Shown: positions 1 to 5,333, counted from the first letter of the stretch. The stretch: DNA of 5,708 nucleotides from Desulfatitalea sp. (GCA_013041835.1 JABDRH010000507.1:1-5708); one strand, 5' to 3'. A program made the numbers and translations. The notes: generated by a model not told the origin, from the sequence alone.

Positions 1-105
1 CCCCTGTAGGTTCCCATTAGCAATGGTGGGTAGGACAACCGAACCGGAAGGGTAGGGGACCGATGAGGTGCCGGGTAACCGGTATCCCTACCGCGACGCT
101 GGAAG
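1..105 (+). other. structured RNA-like segment, possibly a group II intron domain I fragment
   Basis: Seen: bases 51-58 (GGTAGGGG) pair with 85-92 (TCCCTACC). Inside, after an asymmetric loop ACCGATGA (59-66), a second helix 67-74/79-86 is capped by the tetraloop GTAA, a GNRA-type loop. The two helices compete only for their boundary base pairs. A smaller CCATT/AATGG hairpin lies near 14-26. The purine-rich wording around it (AACCGGAAGGG, GATGAGGTGCCGGGTAACC) reminds me of domain I of bacterial and chloroplast-like group II introns. That resemblance is from memory. No domain V, domain VI or reverse transcriptase is visible, so at most this is a fragment whose 5' part lies outside the window. 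Alternatively it is a structured leader of the next gene. Confidence 0.35.
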
Positions 106-118
106 GATGGTGACAGAG

Positions 119-514
119 ATGGCAGAAAGACAGGAAATAACGATAGAGCCGGGCTTTATCTGCGCAGTCTTGCCCGCAACGACCTACACTTCATCCAAGC
201 AAGACGTCTTTACTCGAGCGGCTGACGCGGCACGCAATGCAGGTGTTTCAAAGATTCTTTATGATGCGCGCAATGCAACAGGTCATCTCAGCACTTTGGA
301 GCGATTTGATTATGCATCTCGTATCGCTGAACAGTTCAGGGGGCTTAAAGTTGCATTTGTCGTGAATAAGCCTCTTCGAGACCCTAACCTTTTCGGAGAA
401 ACTGTTGCGGTCAATCGAGGCGGAAACATCCGAGTGCTCTCCACGATAGCGGAGGCCTATGACTGGCTCGGCGTGAAGCCAGCCAATGAGGCGTCTGCAG
501 GCGACGGCCATTGA
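119..514 (+). CDS. small STAS-like protein of unknown function
   Basis: Encodes about 131 residues with no signal peptide or membrane segment, so probably cytoplasmic. The pattern of an alternating N-terminal beta strand, a helix, a strand ending in YDARNATG, then LERFDYASRIAEQF, a second strand (KVAFVV), PLRDPNLFGETVAVNRGG and a final helix ending in YDWLGV recalls a small SpoIIAA/STAS-like family found scattered in proteobacteria. The role of that family is not known to me, and no catalytic motif is evident. Start choice: ATG 119 gives a compact N-terminus (MAERQEIT) with a GGAAGG 12 bases upstream. ATG 107 is an in-frame alternative, but the GGAAGG directly abuts it. GTG 68 is unlikely because it sits inside the stable stem at 51-92. 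The C-terminal tail (ANEASAGDGH) overlaps a possible attC-like fold, as in integron cassettes. The neighbouring gene is convergent, so there is no operon context. Confidence 0.75.
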   Translation: MAERQEITIEPGFICAVLPATTYTSSKQDVFTRAADAARNAGVSKILYDARNATGHLSTLERFDYASRIAEQFRGLKVAFVVNKPLRDPNLFGETVAVNRGGNIRVLSTIAEAYDWLGVKPANEASAGDGH

Positions 515-542
515 CCGCCGCGGCTCAGCCGCAGCGTTGGCG
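482..542 (+). other. attC-like fold overlapping the end of the STAS-like gene
   Basis: GCCAAT (482-487) can pair with GTTGGC (536-541). Inside, CTGCAGGC (495-502) pairs with GCCGCAG (528-534), leaving A499 unpaired. Outer arms, inner arms and a single extrahelical base on the 8-base side are the layout of an integron attC site (R''/L''/L'/R'), and the position across a stop codon is typical of a cassette. Against it, the R boxes deviate from GTTRRRY/RYYYAAC at two positions each, the R''-L'' spacer is 7 bases but the L'-R' spacer only 1, and no integrase is visible. A competing hairpin GCGGC-TCA-GCCGC (520-532) exists. It could be a decayed cassette site or a coincidence of GC-rich sequence. 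Confidence 0.3.
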
Positions 543-562
543 CGCCAAGCGAAGCTTGGTGC
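542..562 (+). repeat. hairpin after the STAS-like gene
   Basis: GCGCCAAGC (542-550) and GCTTGGTGC (554-562) form a 9-bp stem with one G-T pair around the loop GAA. No T-run follows, so it is not a classical intrinsic terminator. A second short hairpin (AAGGG/CCCTT, 577-589) lies just downstream. It may protect the 3' end of the upstream mRNA or help stop transcription. Confidence 0.45.
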
Positions 563-697
563 ATCTTACTGGGTGAAAGGGTCTCCCTTACCTTTAATGA
601 TTGCCGACGCATATCGAGACCGTGGTATTCCTTAGCTTAGGGTTTGCGCAAAAATAAACTTACATTTTTTGGTGTTGCGGCGCTCACCCGGAAAGGC

Positions 698-735
698 ACA
701 AAAATACAGAATATCGAGATATTCTGTATTTTTGT
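698..735. terminator. perfect 18-bp-arm inverted repeat, probable bidirectional terminator
   Basis: Bases 698-715 and 718-735 are exact reverse complements separated by GA. As RNA, this gives a stem of about 17 bp with the loop CGAG. The outer stem is an A-tract on the left (700-704) and a T-tract on the right (729-733), so on either strand the hairpin core is followed by a run of U. It lies between two convergent genes, where a bidirectional intrinsic terminator would serve both. The core TACAGAATATC is AT-rich, which is weaker than usual. An operator, or the end of a small mobile element, is an alternative. Confidence 0.5.
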
Positions 736-761
736 AACGCAGTCGGGGGCGTGATGGATCA

Positions 762-790
762 GCGCATAAAAATGTGCAGTTTTTTAGCGC
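762..790. repeat. imperfect inverted repeat with A/T tracts
   Basis: GCGC (762-765) plus TAAAAA (767-772) pair with TTTTTA (781-786) plus GCGC (787-790). A766 is bulged and the loop is 8 bases (773-780). The A-tract/T-tract layout is similar to the repeat at 698-735, so it could be a second weak terminator for the convergent genes. Confidence 0.4.
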
Positions 791-827
791 GAGCCCTTAG
801 TCCACTCCAGATGCCCAGAACAGGCCG

Positions 828-865
828 GCCCTTGACACACCCAGAGGTTGTCATGCGTCAAGGGC
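828..865. repeat. inverted repeat downstream of the secreted-protein gene
   Basis: GCCCTTGAC (828-836) and GTCAAGGGC (857-865) are perfect 9-bp arms. The 20-base spacer can form its own alternative stem, GACACACC/GGTTGTC around CAGA, with one bulged base. It sits about 50 bases past the stop codon of the minus-strand gene. No T-run follows on either strand, so it may be a transcript-end or processing structure rather than an intrinsic terminator. Confidence 0.4.
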
Positions 866-912
866 TTCGACTCTTTTCGAGTGTATATCGTGCAAAAAAA
901 GATGGTGACAGA

Positions 913-1482
913 TCAGGGACCACACTCTTGGGACTTGTCGACACAGCAGTCCCCATAGCTTTCACAATATGAATCACACCAGCAGCCGTCAGGCGCCATT
1001 GCGCCACAATTATCGATGCAACTTTGGCTGCGGCGGATGAAGTAACCCGAGCTTGTTCGGTCTGTCCGGCCATCATGGTAGTTGACGTAAATCCATACGT
1101 ACAGTTCTCCCGGATAAACCGAAGACATTTTTGCCCAGACCGTTTTTGTGGCGAATCCTTGCTCATAAACCGCCACGATCCAGTCACCGTCACGTTCGGC
1201 ACCCACCTCTCCCCAATCGCAATGAGTCGGGACGCAACTTCCATAGGCGTGCATGTAAAACGGGGGTCCCGGCGGATAAAGCTCCCCGTTTAGAACCTGA
1301 TCCTGGCAGACAAAGCGGATATTGAGTTCGGGTAAAACTGATCGATCCGGGTGGGCAACCCATTCACCCTCCAACTCAGGTTGCAGGCAAAGAGCGGAGG
1401 CCGACCCCATAGCGCCTATAACAAAGAACAAAACCAGCCATGATGTTACCCATATACTTTTTAATTTGCTAAAACTTTTCAT
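913..1482 (-). CDS. secreted cysteine-rich protein with a somatomedin B-like C-terminal domain
   Basis: The product has 189 residues. Residues 1-30 form a signal peptide: basic start, hydrophobic core WLVLFFVIGAMG, cleavage likely after SASA. Residues ~35-150 form a domain with GEWV near the start and the motif HAYGSCVPTHCDWG (78-91), followed by beta-rich sequence (VYEQGFATKTVW, LYVWIYVNYHDGRTD). It recalls a small bacterial family with a WGxCxPxxCDWG core of unknown function. Residues 154-189 carry eight cysteines at 155, 159, 167, 169, 173, 179, 180 and 187. This is the C-x3-C-x7-C-x-C-x3-C-x5-CC-x6-C layout of somatomedin B domains, with the typical CxCD and DCCxD signatures, so four disulfides are expected outside the cytoplasm. 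Start: ATG at 1482 has a strong GGAGGG five bases upstream (1488-1493, minus strand). In animals somatomedin B domains bind protein partners. Any role here, such as adhesion or binding, is inference. The gene appears monocistronic, with a CRP-type site upstream. Confidence 0.85.
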   Translation of the reverse strand: MKSFSKLKSIWVTSWLVLFFVIGAMGSASALCLQPELEGEWVAHPDRSVLPELNIRFVCQDQVLNGELYPPGPPFYMHAYGSCVPTHCDWGEVGAERDGDWIVAVYEQGFATKTVWAKMSSVYPGELYVWIYVNYHDGRTDRTSSGYFIRRSQSCIDNCGAMAPDGCWCDSYCESYGDCCVDKSQECGP

Positions 1483-1531
1483 GATTTCCCTCCTTCTGGG
1501 TTTTATGGAAAGAACAATGATGGATGCTGAT

Positions 1532-1577
1532 GTAATAGGTCATGCAAGCCGAGTATGTCTGTGATGCGCCTCACAGA
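1532..1577 (-). promoter_or_regulatory. CRP-type site and class II-like promoter for the secreted-protein gene
   Basis: TCTGTGA (1558-1564) and TCACAGA (1571-1577) are perfect 7-bp arms around six bases, containing the exact CRP consensus TGTGA-N6-TCACA. On the minus strand a -10-like TATTAC (1537 to 1532, 4 of 6 matches to TATAAT) predicts a start near 1525. That puts the site centre at about -42.5, close to the -41.5 of class II CRP-dependent promoters that lack a good -35, and indeed no -35 is seen. The leader would be ~43 bases. The site is ~140 bases from the predicted start of the divergent riboswitch transcript, probably too far to act there. A Crp/Fnr-family regulator is inferred; which one is not known. 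Confidence 0.55.
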
Positions 1578-1631
1578 TGCTTCATTTTTTTCCTGCTTTG
1601 CGGGAAAGCCTCCCACTAGTCTTGGCCGGCT

Positions 1632-1652
1632 CCTTTCCGGCATGCGGAAAGG
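1632..1652. repeat. 8-bp-arm inverted repeat
   Basis: CCTTTCCG (1632-1639) and CGGAAAGG (1645-1652) flank GCATG. It lies between the two divergent promoters. No T-tract follows in either direction. Function unknown; it could be an operator or chance. Confidence 0.4.
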
Positions 1653-1663
1653 CAACAACTGAA

Positions 1664-1675
1664 ACAAATATTTGT
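1664..1675. promoter_or_regulatory. 12-bp palindrome abutting the -35 box
   Basis: ACAAATATTTGT is a perfect palindrome ending one base before the TTGACA box of the operon promoter. A dimeric regulator bound here could affect transcription of the riboswitch operon. No known consensus is recognised, and AT-rich palindromes of this size can arise by chance. Confidence 0.3.
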
Positions 1676-1676
1676 G

Positions 1677-1704
1677 TTGACATTATCGTTTCTTTATTTA
1701 AAAT
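1677..1704 (+). promoter_or_regulatory. sigma-70-type promoter of the cobalamin-regulated operon
   Basis: A perfect -35 TTGACA (1677-1682) is followed after 16 bases by TAAAAT (1699-1704), five of six matches to TATAAT. The predicted start near 1711 falls just before the first paired base of the riboswitch (1715). This agreement supports both calls. Confidence 0.75.
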
Positions 1705-1711
1705 GCGCTTC

Positions 1712-1910
1712 TTAGTTCAGGCGCTCGTTTGGAGCTTAAAAAGGGAACCCCGTGGAATTCGGGGACGGGCCCGCCACTGTATTCGGGGACGAAAGCCGCA
1801 ATCTGCCACTGTCCGGTATATTGATGGGAAGGCGCGGTCGTTAGGGTGATCCGAGAGTCAGAAGACCTGCCTGGACACATAGGGTGATGGTTGCGCGGAC
1901 AGCAGCATGC
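1712..1910 (+). promoter_or_regulatory. cobalamin (B12) riboswitch
   Basis: Hallmarks appear in the right order: a GGGAA core (1743-1747), the P4-like stem CCCC/GGGG around GTGGAATTC, the conserved CGGGCCCGCCACTGTA (1765-1780), GGGAAGGCG (~1827-1835) and the B12 box GTCAGAAGACCTGCC (1857-1871). The aptamer is closed by GTTCAGGC (1715-1722) pairing with GCCTGGAC (1869-1876), 8 bp with one G-T. A downstream hairpin GTTGC/GCAGC (1890-1906) has the loop GCGGACA. Its GCGG can pair with CCGC of the conserved L5 region, as in the family's L5-L13 kissing loop. Binding adenosylcobalamin or a related form normally lowers expression of downstream genes. The terminator and the TonB-system operon follow directly. 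Confidence 0.93.
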
Positions 1911-1945
1911 CCCTTGTATTTCATCTGAGGATAAAAAAGGGATGT

Positions 1946-1979
1946 CCCGGATCGATTAAATCGGTCCGGGTTTTTTTTT
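1946..1979 (+). terminator. intrinsic terminator of the riboswitch
   Basis: CCCGGATCGA (1946-1955) pairs with TCGGTCCGGG (1961-1970), 10 bp with one T-G, around the loop TTAAA. Nine T's follow (1971-1979). It lies between the aptamer and the first gene, so it is the likely expression platform: formed when B12 is bound, stopping transcription before the operon. A competing pairing with the aptamer core is described under findings. Confidence 0.9.
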
Positions 1980-2016
1980 GCATGGCATGTGTAACCGTTA
2001 TCGAGGGGATTTTAGC

Positions 2017-2790
2017 ATGTTGAGCACTCATGTATTGAAACGATGTTGGATCCTATTGCTTCTGTGCGGGCTTTCACCATCTGCCGCGGTCGGCGAATCC
2101 GGGCGGCAAATTGAACAGCCGGTGCGCCAATCCATCGCTATCCGTCAGCAGACCCAGCAGGACAATGAGCACTGGCGTCAAGAAAGAGAAAATATGGTCA
2201 CCCGCTTCGAAGCGCTACAGCAGCAGCATGCGGCGTGGCAGGACCGCAAGGCAGGGCTTGATCAGCAGATCGATGCCACTCGGCGGCGCGTGGCGGCCAA
2301 GGAGAAGCAACTGGCCGATATCGAGCAAATGACGCGCAATATCAAACCCTTTCTGGCGGAACTGGTAACGTCGTTGAAGGCGCGTGTCGCAGACGATCCG
2401 CCGTTTCTGGCTGGCGAACGCGGCCAACGCATCGAGTGGCTGGAGCGTTTGATGGTCGATCCGGATGTGGCACTGAGCGAGATCTATCGCAAAGTGATGG
2501 AGGCGCTGCAGGTGGAGGCCGAATATGGTTTTACCATCGAGACCTACCAGGAGTCCATTATGCTGGACGGCCAAACCCTGTTAGCGGATATTTTTCGCCT
2601 GGGGCGTTTGGGCCTGTACTGTTTGAGCTTGGATCGTCGTCAGGTCGGTTTCTACAACCCGGCGGCTACCGCCTGGCAGCCGCTGGCCGCATCTCACCGG
2701 CAGGCGCTGAGCACCGCCATTGCCATCGCCGCCAAGCAACAACCGGTGGAACTGCTCACCCTGCCTCTGGGAAGGCTGGTGATCCAATGA
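2017..2790 (+). CDS. DUF3450 periplasmic protein of the TonB2-type system
   Basis: The product has 257 residues. A signal peptide (basic KRC, then the hydrophobic WILLLLCGLSPSAA) ends around residues 24-26. A long Gln/Arg/Glu-rich coiled coil (~30-110) follows, then a helical domain with PFLAELV, EKY-like EIYRKVMEALQVEAEYG (~155-171) and the signature DIFRLGRLGLYCLSLD (191-206), ending in LTLPLG. This order is that of DUF3450 proteins, which accompany exbB/exbD/tonB clusters and probably work in the periplasm with the TtpC-like partner. Their precise role is unsettled. Start: ATG 2017 has AGGGG 8 bases upstream and gives a proper signal peptide. Upstream in-frame starts at 1978 and 1987 are rejected because the first lies in the terminator's T-run and neither has a ribosome binding site. 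First gene of the operon, overlapping the next by ATGA. Confidence 0.9.
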   Translation: MLSTHVLKRCWILLLLCGLSPSAAVGESGRQIEQPVRQSIAIRQQTQQDNEHWRQERENMVTRFEALQQQHAAWQDRKAGLDQQIDATRRRVAAKEKQLADIEQMTRNIKPFLAELVTSLKARVADDPPFLAGERGQRIEWLERLMVDPDVALSEIYRKVMEALQVEAEYGFTIETYQESIMLDGQTLLADIFRLGRLGLYCLSLDRRQVGFYNPAATAWQPLAASHRQALSTAIAIAAKQQPVELLTLPLGRLVIQ

Positions 2791-4229
2791 CCACACGACA
2801 TTTGAAGCTCGCCGCTATTTTTCTGATCATCTTTGTTTCGGCTCCCGTTCTTTGGGCCGAAGATATGCGTGAACTGCAAATCCAGCGTCGCGAGGCCAGG
2901 GAGGCCTTGTTGGAAAAAGCAAAGGCTGAAAAAGCGGCTGCCGAGCAAGCCGCTGCCCAAAGCCGTGCCCATATCTTGGCGGATCGCAACGCTTTGGAAA
3001 AGGCCATGGCCGAGTTGGAAGCCGCCAACCAGAAGCTCAAGTCCCAAGTCGATGGCTTAAACGATCAAGCCGAACGCCTCGGCCAAAAAGAGGTTGAACT
3101 CACTGAACAGCTTGCCAAAACAGACAGTATGATCAATGAGCTTGTCGGCGTGATCCGGGTCAATGCCAAGGATCTTGATGCGCTCATCAAACAAAACCTG
3201 CAGACGGCGATGGCGGATGATGTCCGTTCGTTTCTGGAACCTATTGCGGCGGAATCCAAATTTCCAGGCATGGCGGATGTGCGCGCCATGGCCGATGCGT
3301 GGTTCGGACAGATCAATGCGTCTGCCGAGGTCACTATCCGCAAAGCGGAGATGATCGACCGGCAGGGCCGGGAAGTCGAGGCCGACATTCTGCTTATCGG
3401 TCCGTTTACCGCCGCTTACCGGGTCGATGGCGAGACAGGCTTTTGCAGCTACGGCTCGGCCGGTGCTCAACTCTATGCGCTTTCGCGCTTGCCTCCGGGC
3501 CGCATGCAACGACAGATCACCCACTATATGGATGGTGAAAGCGATGCCGTTCCGATGGATGTCTCCCGAGGCGGCGCCCTGCGACAATTGACCCATGAAC
3601 TGAGCCTGTGGGAGCAGATTCCCAAGGGCGGCCCCATCGTCTGGCCCATCTTGCTGATATTGGCGGTGGGCCTGGTGATCATTGCCGAGCGCCTCTTCTT
3701 TCTATTGCGTAAACGGTTCAATGCCGATGCATTGGTCGAGCGCATCGATGCATTGGCGCTGGAAGAGAGCTGGCAGGCCTGTCAGGCTGTTTGTCAGGCG
3801 AACCCCGGCATACCGGTGGCGCGGGTGGTGAACGCCGGCATATGCTGCAGCCACCTGCCGCGTGAGGAGATGGAAAACGCTTTGCAGGAGGCCATCTTAA
3901 AGGAGATTCCGCCCATGGAGCGTTTTCTCTCCACCCTGGGCATGCTGGCGGCCATCGCGCCGCTGCTGGGGCTGCTGGGTACGGTAACGGGAATGATCGA
4001 CACTTTCCATATCATCACCCTGCACGGCACCGGCGATGCACGGCTCATGTCCGGCGGCATCTCCGAAGCATTGGTGACGACCATGTTGGGCCTGTCGGTG
4101 GCCATTCCGCTGATGCTTTCGCAGACCCTGCTCAATCGCGCCGTGGACAACCGCATCGGTGAGATGGAAGAGAAGGCCGTGGCGCTGGTGAATATGGTGC
4201 ATAAACATAAAAGCGTCAAAAGAACTTGA
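2787..4229 (+). CDS. TtpC-like MotA/TolQ/ExbB proton channel protein with periplasmic coiled-coil extension
   Basis: The product has 480 residues. A signal peptide (~1-24, ending VLWA) is followed by an Ala/Glu/Lys-rich coiled coil (~27-118), then a periplasmic domain (~140-275) containing DILLIGPFTAAYRVDGETGF, which loosely echoes DUF3450. The C-terminal half is an ExbB-type channel module: TM1 ~283-306, TM2 ~381-405 (APLLGLLGTVTGMIDTF) and TM3 ~424-449 (GGISEALVTTMLGLSVAIP). This is the architecture of TtpC, the fourth component that TonB2 systems of Vibrio need beside ExbB2/ExbD2/TonB2. It probably links the inner-membrane motor to periplasmic partners. Start: ATG 2787 overlaps the stop of the DUF3450 gene (ATGA), suggesting coupling, and gives a signal peptide. 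The reading frame stays open upstream to 2436, but that part only overlaps the DUF3450 gene. It stands 28 bases before exbB. Confidence 0.92.
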   Translation: MTTRHLKLAAIFLIIFVSAPVLWAEDMRELQIQRREAREALLEKAKAEKAAAEQAAAQSRAHILADRNALEKAMAELEAANQKLKSQVDGLNDQAERLGQKEVELTEQLAKTDSMINELVGVIRVNAKDLDALIKQNLQTAMADDVRSFLEPIAAESKFPGMADVRAMADAWFGQINASAEVTIRKAEMIDRQGREVEADILLIGPFTAAYRVDGETGFCSYGSAGAQLYALSRLPPGRMQRQITHYMDGESDAVPMDVSRGGALRQLTHELSLWEQIPKGGPIVWPILLILAVGLVIIAERLFFLLRKRFNADALVERIDALALEESWQACQAVCQANPGIPVARVVNAGICCSHLPREEMENALQEAILKEIPPMERFLSTLGMLAAIAPLLGLLGTVTGMIDTFHIITLHGTGDARLMSGGISEALVTTMLGLSVAIPLMLSQTLLNRAVDNRIGEMEEKAVALVNMVHKHKSVKRT

Positions 4230-4257
4230 GTCCTAGAACCAAAAGCGAATTCCGACA

Positions 4258-4863
4258 ATGCACACTGCCTATGCAAAACTCCTAGATTACTTCGATGCCG
4301 GCGGCATCGTCATGGCGCCGCTGGCGGCGGTCAGTCTGCTGATGTGGGTGCTGATCGTGGACCGGGCCCTTTTTTTCAGAACACTTCACCGGAAAAATAT
4401 GGCGCTGGCCGTTGCCTGGGAGCATATCCGCGACAATCGCTGGCCCGATCCCGTGCAATACCGGGGCGTCGTCTCCCTGCTGGTCGCGCGCTTTTTGCAC
4501 CGCCGCAGCCAAGATCAAGTCCTGGACCGCTTCATCCTTGATGAAATTGTGCTTGGCATGAATCGGTCGCTGGATGCCCATTTGGCCACCATCGGGGTCT
4601 TGGCGGCCATCGCGCCCCTGTTGGGGTTGCTGGGGACGGTGATCGGTATGATCGGCACCTTCGACATTTTGGCCGTGTTCGGCACGGGAAATGCCAAGGG
4701 GATGGCCGGCGGCATTTCCGAAGCGCTGATCACGACCCAGACCGGCCTGCTGGTGGCCATTCCGGGATTATACATGAAAGGCTTTCTGGAGCGCCGGGCG
4801 ATCAATCTCAAGCAGCGCGTCTCCCGGGCCGGGTATTACTTGAGGAGGCATATCGAATGTTGA
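4258..4863 (+). CDS. exbB: ExbB-type proton channel subunit (TonB2-type system)
   Basis: The product has 201 residues, the short form typical of ExbB2. Three membrane segments: ~15-39 (IVMAPLAAVSLLMWVLIVDRA), ~110-134 (APLLGLLGTVIGMIGTF) and ~152-175 (GGISEALITTQTGLLVAIP). The conserved Thr after the Gly-Leu-Leu-Gly run, the Glu of SEAL and the Thr pair of TM3 are present; these correspond to channel-lining residues of E. coli ExbB. It forms the oligomeric inner-membrane proton channel with ExbD, driving TonB. The module is a clear paralogue of the C-terminal half of the preceding gene. Start: ATG 4258 is the only one that keeps the N-terminal segment before TM1, but no good Shine-Dalgarno is visible, so translation may depend on upstream ribosomes. 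Its end overlaps exbD by 7 bases. Confidence 0.95.
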   Translation: MHTAYAKLLDYFDAGGIVMAPLAAVSLLMWVLIVDRALFFRTLHRKNMALAVAWEHIRDNRWPDPVQYRGVVSLLVARFLHRRSQDQVLDRFILDEIVLGMNRSLDAHLATIGVLAAIAPLLGLLGTVIGMIGTFDILAVFGTGNAKGMAGGISEALITTQTGLLVAIPGLYMKGFLERRAINLKQRVSRAGYYLRRHIEC

Positions 4864-5273
4864 ACATCACCACCGCACGCCGGCAAAGGCGGGCAGCGAC
4901 TGAAATCAACATGGCGCCGCTCATCGACATGGTGTTCATTTTGCTGATTTTCTTTTTGGTCAACACCAGTTTTGTGAAAGAGACCGGCATCGATGTAAGC
5001 CGTCCCACCGCGGCCACGGCGGCAACGAAAGACAATGCCGCCATTTTGATCGCCATTGATGCCGGAAACCGCATTTTCATGGACCATCGTGAAGTCGACG
5101 TACGCGCCGTGCGTGCCAATGTGGCGCGCGCGTTGGCCGAAAATCCGGAAGGCGCCGTAGTGGTCGTGGCCGACAAGACCAGCAGCACCGGCATGGCGAT
5201 ACGGGTCATGGACGGGTGCCGGTTGGCGGGAGCGGAAAATGTCTCTTTGGCGGCGGCGGTTGATGTTCAATGA
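4857..5273 (+). CDS. exbD: ExbD-type biopolymer transport protein
   Basis: The product has 138 residues, normal for the family. After a short basic cytoplasmic N-terminus (ARRQRRAATE) comes the hallmark INMAPLIDMVFILLIFFLV (17-35). Asp24 is the membrane-embedded proton-carrying residue (Asp25 in E. coli ExbD). A periplasmic domain follows, with VVVVADKTSSTGMAIRVMDGCRLAGAENVSLA (~96-131) as in ExbD/TolR. It works inside the ExbB ring to convert proton flow into TonB movement. Start: ATG 4857 has a strong GAGGAGG (4842-4848) 8 bases upstream and overlaps the exbB stop, so the two are translationally coupled. Confidence 0.95.
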   Translation: MLNITTARRQRRAATEINMAPLIDMVFILLIFFLVNTSFVKETGIDVSRPTAATAATKDNAAILIAIDAGNRIFMDHREVDVRAVRANVARALAENPEGAVVVVADKTSSTGMAIRVMDGCRLAGAENVSLAAAVDVQ

Positions 5274-5333
5274 TCGGCGGGTTCCGGCGCTTGGACCTGG
5301 AGACGCGGTCAGGCAACATCGGGAAACTAAGGT

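Larger units (their letters stand above)
563..912. other. gene-free, repeat-rich stretch between convergent genes
   Basis: No convincing coding region is present. Short open frames lack ribosome binding sites and recognisable protein composition. The stretch holds a series of inverted repeats (577-589, 698-735, 762-790 and 828-865) and AT-rich segments around 645-670. It separates the plus-strand STAS-like gene from the minus-strand secreted-protein gene, so transcription stop signals are expected here. Confidence 0.6.
1483..1714. other. divergent intergenic region
   Basis: No gene is seen. It carries the leader and CRP-type promoter of the minus-strand gene, a short stem TTCCTGC-TTT-GCGGGAA (~1590-1606), an 8-bp-arm hairpin CCTTTCCG/CGGAAAGG (1632-1652), a 12-bp palindrome (1664-1675) and the promoter of the riboswitch operon. 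Neither hairpin is followed by a T-run, so they are not intrinsic terminators. Confidence 0.6.

Noticed and set aside
1..912. CRISPR array or tRNA/rRNA gene in the repeat-rich left part
   Set aside because: The repeats are inverted and all different, with no regular direct repeats and spacers, and no tRNA or rRNA motifs are visible.
858..1244. Second minus-strand frame across the secreted-protein gene
   Set aside because: It has no ribosome binding site or signal peptide and overlaps a well-supported gene with a strong start and recognisable domains.
1590..1606. Hairpin TTCCTGC-TTT-GCGGGAA beside a T-run as a terminator
   Set aside because: The T-run lies on the 5' side of the stem on the plus strand, so on neither strand does a U-tract follow the hairpin.
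1577..1880. Open frames on both strands across the riboswitch region
   Set aside because: They cover the conserved aptamer, lack ribosome binding sites, and have no protein-like composition.
2436..2786. N-terminal extension of the TtpC-like gene (open frame from 2436)
   Set aside because: It lies wholly inside the DUF3450 gene in another frame, its translation is Gly/Arg/Pro-rich and unlike a protein domain, and ATG 2787 gives a clean signal peptide with an ATGA overlap.
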